64,000 nucleotides of DNA from Neostapfia colusana. Taxonomy: Eukaryota > Streptophyta > Magnoliopsida > Poales > Poaceae. The notes under the pieces were generated by a model, which saw only the letters and a program-made list of their open reading frames with translations, ran no database searches and had not been told where the DNA came from. Positions 59,438-64,000 of the stretch are shown here, piece by piece. Position numbers and translations under genes: made by a program. The first letter of the stretch is position 1, and each line of letters opens with the position of its first letter. The stretch is from NCBI GenBank assembly GCA_030760725.1, contig JASWHV010000012.1, forward strand, positions 21,900,368 through 21,964,367, read 5' to 3'.

Positions 59438-60200
59438 AAAAGTGAACACGCTTGCATGGGTACCACATCACAATCAACATAATCAGAATATGTACCAATG
59501 GAAAACAGAATTCTGCAAGTTTGTGTTACCTTAGCTCTTCCGAATCATCCAACCATTGAATATATTACAGATGTGGGTGTGGTCGTGTATTCAAGCCAAG
59601 CTTCTTGACCATCAGAACTCACCAAGTTGTTGCAGCTTCCTCCATCAATGATGACACGTGCTCGCCGGTTCTTGATGATGAAGAAAATCTGAAAAAAATT
59701 ATGGCGTTGTAATCTATCAAGTTATTGTACCAGTGTGTTCAGCACCCGCTGCACAATAATGTTCATGTAGGCTGATGTGTCTTCACTCCCAAAAACATGT
59801 CCCTCATCGTTGTCCGTGGCAGCTTCATCATCATTGTTGTCTTCGACATCGGAGGTGCTGATGTATCCTCCTTATCCTGTAGCCACATATGCCCGCTGAC
59901 TAGGACAATCTTTTTTCACATGACCAAGAATATGGCAGCGGTGGCACTGAATGCCAGAAGTGTGTCCCGTTGAAGCAACGGATGAATTACTTTTGGCGGG
60001 TAACTGCAAGGAATTTTTACCCAAATCCGTAGGTCGTGTGGGTGGTGGTTTCGGTGCTGCTGAAACATTGTTGCTGCCAGAAGGAAGCTTGGCTGCTGGT
60101 GTTGGTGAAGGGGCATCAAAACGGAATGACTTGGACGCCCCCGAAGACGTTGTCGTGCGTGGAGTGTAGGAGGCACCGCTGCTGCTCTTGTTTTTTTATT
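59438..60200 (-). pseudogene. pol: G1 nucleocapsid knuckle and protease, decayed
   Basis: On the minus strand this contains a CCHC knuckle (CHRCHILGHVKKDC, about 59945-59904), an acidic linker (STSDVEDNNDDEAATDNDEG), and then a protease (RRARVIIDGGSCNNLVSSD, about 59665-59610) with active-site Asp in IDGGSCNN. It ends DVVPMQACSLLL at the ATTGG junction. Several stops and shifts are present. The next expected residues (Gly-Arg-Pro-Trp) are those that open the plus-strand half at 12067, in matching phase. Confidence 0.82.
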
Positions 60201-61110
60201 GACGACCCTGTAACTCCTTTTATGCCAGCATAGCAAGCTGGAACAACTGGTTGACAGTATTAAATTCCTTGTAATCAACAATATCCTGTATCTCACGTCT
60301 CAACCCCCCATAGAAAAGACAAATTTTATCCTCAGTGTCCTCTACTACCCCCACAACGTATCATACCCTTTTGAAGCTCTGCATAATAATCTTGGACAGA
60401 ATTATTTCTCTGCTTTAAGTGCTGCAATTTCTTTCGTAAATCACATTGGTAGGATGGGGGAACAAAACGATTACGCATAGCTTCTTTTAAATGTTCCCAT
60501 GTATCAGGCTGTAAGCGTGTGGATACCTAGTTCATTCCACCATATTATGGTGGAATCCTTAAACTCACTAGTGGCTTGTCGAACTCTATGTTGTTCAGGA
60601 ACAAGATAGGAGTCAAATTTCTGCTCAACCGTCATTTCCCAATCAAGATATGCCTCAGCATCATAAGCACCAGAAAATGAAGGTATGGAAAATTCATCTT
60701 TATCAAAAGGGTCATCAAGAGGGCGGTTATTGTTACCACACATGTTATTTCCTACCATAGCATGAGTGTTTTGACGAAGGCGTTGATGTAGACGTACATT
60801 CTGGGCAGCATGTGTATCCACCTCTCTATTGACATCACAATTACAACAGCACATATTCTTCTTATTCAAAGTTGTTGTGGTAGGTAGCATCATGGCTGAA
60901 CGGTAGGTGGGTCTCCATATCATCAATCCTAACAGCCAGCGAGCTTAAGCGTTTGTCCAACCTCTCAAGAGTGTGGGGTATTCTGTATTCTGCAAGATAA
61001 TCTTTTACCCCTTGCGCGACTGCTTCCTTGACAGACTTCATCATCTGTTCCATGTAACCCTTCATCTCACTTTTCAAAACACACTCCGTAGGGTTGATGT
61101 GATTTGACAT
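60200..61110 (-). pseudogene. gag: G1 gag, decayed
   Basis: The likely ATG is at 61110 (MSNHINPTECVL). The N-terminal region has a LERLDKRLSSLAVRID stretch. After a shift near 60900 the core is readable: DDPFDKDEFSIPSFSGAYDA, AYLDWEMTVEQKFD (about 60720-60620), a stop region, then LKEAMRNRFVPPSYQCDLRK and LQHLKQRNNSVQDYYAELQK (about 60480-60370). This is the retrotransposon gag fold of a gypsy family distinct from G2 and G3. Confidence 0.8.
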
Positions 61111-63153
61111 TGTTAGCAAGAATAATATGGAAAACAACAAGATTATCCCTGTCAACTACTATGCAATGATGGTGGAACTGATCACAAAGCAATGGGTCGA
61201 GTTACTAAGCTCTTACAAGTTTCATACCACAACAAGGCAAAGGATACCTGGACGACGTGATTCAGCGATTGCAAGGGTCAAAAACATGTGTTGTTCGAAA
61301 GGATGAATATGGAGTTTGGATGGCCAAATATGTGAGTAGCAACAATTCAATAACAGATAGTAATGCTAAATAAATGTCCAAACACTTGTCCTAGTTTCGG
61401 GCCTACTCGTGTCTTATCCCGGATGTTATGAACAAGACAGAGAGAAGTATGAATGATAAGGACAAAACTTGAGCAGGAACAATTATGCCACAAGGCAAAA
61501 TAACACAGCCGAGTTTTGATATTTGTGCTCCTCTTCACAAATTTTTTTCTATTTTTTTCTTTGATTTTTTTATATCTGTCGTGAAATCAAGAGCACTAAT
61601 ATATACGTCGCACAAATTTCAGCTCACATGAAAAAAAAAGATGTGGCCAACAGAAACTCAATATGTTTCTTTATTATTATTGTTGAGCCTTTAGATGCCA
61701 AATAATCAATCTTCCAAAGTGAATTTGGGCAATGTAATTTCACCTAATGCCAAGGTTATGGCTGTTTTAAGGAAGCACCACAAGATTATGTTTTCGGTGG
61801 AGCTGAATTGGAAACAGTGGTGAGAACAAAATTGGATATGATAGTGGCAATGTGTGGGATGCCATGCGTATATCAAGGGGGATAAATTCACGTAATATGT
61901 GATGAAAACTGAAGAACAAGGATAACCCTAGCACAATGAATAGTGTATGGTGATCGATTTGATGACGATTGTGGCAGCTAGGGTTTCGATGGAACGCAGC
62001 GGATGGAATAACAAAGTGCGAAACAAAACACGATTAAACCAGTGACAAAACACGAACTAGGACACAAATTCAACACTACGGACTCCAAAACAGAATTGTG
62101 AAAAAGGCTAAATGTGGTCTGGTATGGGGAACCTATGACTATAATTTTTTTAGCTTTTTCGTGGACCATAGAACGAGTTCGAGATAAACAAAACTAAGGG
62201 AAGGCGAACCTGACGGTGCACCTGAAGCTCTGTTTACCACTTGATGTGTACATGGGACATGATCTTCTGAAAGGTTCTTATAACTCTCAATTTGGTGGAG
62301 ACTTGACACAAATCGATCCGGCTTCCGAATAACATGTTCTGAACCCTGCAATCGCAGCACCACGTGTCCTCAGGTTATCAACCAATATTGCGTGGTTGAA
62401 CTTGCCAATAAGGCTAATTGTTGCCTGCAAATCAAAGAACATGAGCAAGAACAAGAAAGAACGCAACCAAATTGCTGAAAGATATGAAGCACTCAAAGTC
62501 GGGGTCTCACAAACCGATGAACGGCGAAACTGTTCTTGACAGAATAATCTAAGCAAAACCCAACTATTTGTGATGGTGGCTAGCGGGTATAAAGGAGGTG
62601 GAGGACGACCAAGGGGGTTCTGGGGTCGTGATATAACCCTAAGACACGTACATAATGGACTTAGACTCGATACAAGGCCCAATGGCCCAACTAGGTGATG
62701 CAACACCCTAACAGACTCTAAACTTTATTGTTCCTAAGTAATTTTGATGTGGGGCCAGTGCCATTGGAAAGTTTGTCCTCTCAGATTTCCATGCACATGT
62801 AGAACGTCAAAAACGGAGTCTGTATGCCTCCTGGGCGTCCATTTTAGGGTGGACTGCTCTTGGGCCCCGAGTTGGACTCGAGTTTGAGTTGGGCTCGGTC
62901 TCTAGCTTCTTGTTGGCGTATTTTCTGGTCTTCCATGCCTTCAAACCCCTCTCCGTGTATCTCCATGTCCTCTCCATGGTTCCTAATCAAAATTAATCCA
63001 TTAGGTATCAACATACTCTCAAAATTCACATATAAAGAATTGTTTAGGAACGAGCTCACCTCTAAATTCAATTGTCGTGCTTGAGCTCTAGTAATTGGAC
63101 CTTGCATGTCTACCATGGGAGTGTTGTGTATATCCGTAGGAGTGATGTCCACA
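61111..63153 (-). mobile_element. G1 5' LTR and leader (inner boundary unresolved)
   Basis: The minus strand starts TGTGGACATC at 63153, identical in start to the G1 3' LTR at 14948, and encodes the same pol tail (TPTDIHNTPMVDMQGPIT). It then runs through a TATA-like TTTATA near 62605 and a TTTGATTTGCAGG stretch near 62425 to the gag ATG. I could not find the LTR end or a recognised primer-binding site. ORFs at 62844-63152 and 62287-62706 are LTR-encoded tail or chance. Confidence 0.6.
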
Positions 63154-64000
63154 TCAACTTCAATAGCTTTCCAGAATGTATTTGCTTGCCCTCAGATCTG
63201 CTCTGATTCAAGAGTTATGAGACGTCAAAGTTAACAGAATTCTGGAGAAAATTGGGCAGCACCTCCGTGCTTGAGGTACTGATTTGATCCAACAAGTCCA
63301 GTTAATTCTTTACAGAATTTGACAAAACTTTTAAATCACAAAGTTGTAACATATCTCATAAAATTTTAAGAAACGTCTCATTTAAGATTTTAGTATTTTT
63401 ATGCAGGAAGTTACAATCAAATTACAGAGATTTCCAGCGACTATTTACCCTGTCCTGTTTTCTAGACAGCTTCAACTACACTGAAGATTTTTACACTTTA
63501 CTGGAGGAAACACGTCTGGATGTCAATAGAAAAGTTTTAGAACTCTTCAAGTGCTTTCCAGAAATATATAATGACACCCAATGTTGAAAGGACTCAACAG
63601 TTATACTCTGTACAATTTCAGCCTTGTTTCAGCTGAAAAACAGAAGACTCTATTTCTGATGTTATATAGTTTGAAACTTTCTTAATTTTGATATCCAGAT
63701 AAAGACAAGAAGTTTTCATCAAACTTTTTTGTTCTCTGGATCAAAATTTTCAATATTTTACAGTGGGGTTGACAATTAGGTGGAGTTGTGATGTCGAAGC
63801 ATCACAAGATCAATGCCAGCACTATGTTGCCTCACAAAACAAAACCCTATACCGGACCAAGCCAGCTACGTTATTATAGTGGAACTACTCGACCCTCACA
63901 CACATGTTCTATATGAGATACGCATCGTGGTTAGTGTACCTGCAGAAGAACAGATACTCATCGGATGCAGTGCAAAACTTGGCCCGACTCGATCAGAGCA
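63154..64000 (-). other. G0: diverged Tekay-type leader, host of G1
   Basis: It is similar to the G2 leader (about 39050-39940) along its whole length: TTCCAGAAxGTATTTG, AAAGTTAACAGAATT, GGACCAAGCCAGCTACG versus GGACTTAGCCGGCTTCG, GTGGTTAG. It breaks abruptly at 63153/63154 where the G1 LTR begins. No gene. The element continues beyond the window. Confidence 0.7.

Noticed and set aside
1..64000. tRNA, rRNA, CRISPR or bacterial operon signals
   Set aside because: None seen. The only tRNA-like matches are primer-binding sites, and repeats are LTRs or short tandem units, not spaced direct repeats.

Overview
The window looks like intergenic heterochromatin from a large, repeat-rich plant genome, most likely a grass (Poaceae). 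It carries Tekay-like Ty3/gypsy chromoviruses with 4-kb LTRs, a Tat-lineage element with a spliced antisense reading frame, and Sirevirus-type Ty1/copia elements with repeated polypurine tracts. I found no host protein gene, tRNA, rRNA or CRISPR array. Nearly all of it is LTR retrotransposons inserted into one another. Names used here: G0-G3 = Ty3/gypsy units, LTR-A/B/C = three diverged Tekay-like LTR types, C1/C2 = two Sirevirus copies, T1 = the Tat-like element.

Layout. 1-2160 and 10661-12063 are two pieces of one LTR (LTR-A), split by the complete non-autonomous element T1 (2161-10655, target duplication GAATG). 12064-15109 is the 3' half of an old gypsy element G1 (RT, RNase H, integrase, start of its 3' LTR) on the plus strand. 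15110-24846 is Sirevirus C1 (plus). 24847-29118 is the ORF0-gag-pol part of Tekay-like G2 (minus). 29119-38828 is Sirevirus C2 (minus, pol open). 38829-40310 is the G2 leader and primer-binding site. 40311-58980 is the G2 LTR (LTR-B), split by the complete young Tekay-like element G3 (40537-54847, 4,065-bp LTRs, target duplication ACACG). 58981-59432 is a rearranged G2 end (polypurine tract, pol tail, 99 bp of LTR start). 59433-63153 is the 5' half of G1 (5' LTR, gag, protease), now on the minus strand. 63154-64000 is another Tekay-type leader (G0).

How the parts relate. G1 is split into two halves that lie 47 kb apart in opposite orientation. The break falls at the same protease/RT codon in both halves, with the same 5-bp duplication (ATTGG) at both junctions. 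Sirevirus C1, which sits at one edge of the misplaced half, has mismatched flanks (TTAAT and GGTTC, in two unrelated host elements). The simplest reading is an inversion by recombination between two oppositely oriented Sirevirus copies, with the second breakpoint left of this window. One feature does not fit neatly: the LTRs at the two ATTGG junctions look like different subfamilies.

Functional state. G3 is the youngest and nearest to intact (about 20 LTR differences in 4,065 bp; gag-pol open except one TGA). C2 has an intact pol but a broken gag. C1, G1 and G2 are decayed. T1 keeps gag and the antisense gene but has lost almost all of pol, so it would need enzymes from another element. Differences were counted by eye from the printed sequence and are approximate.
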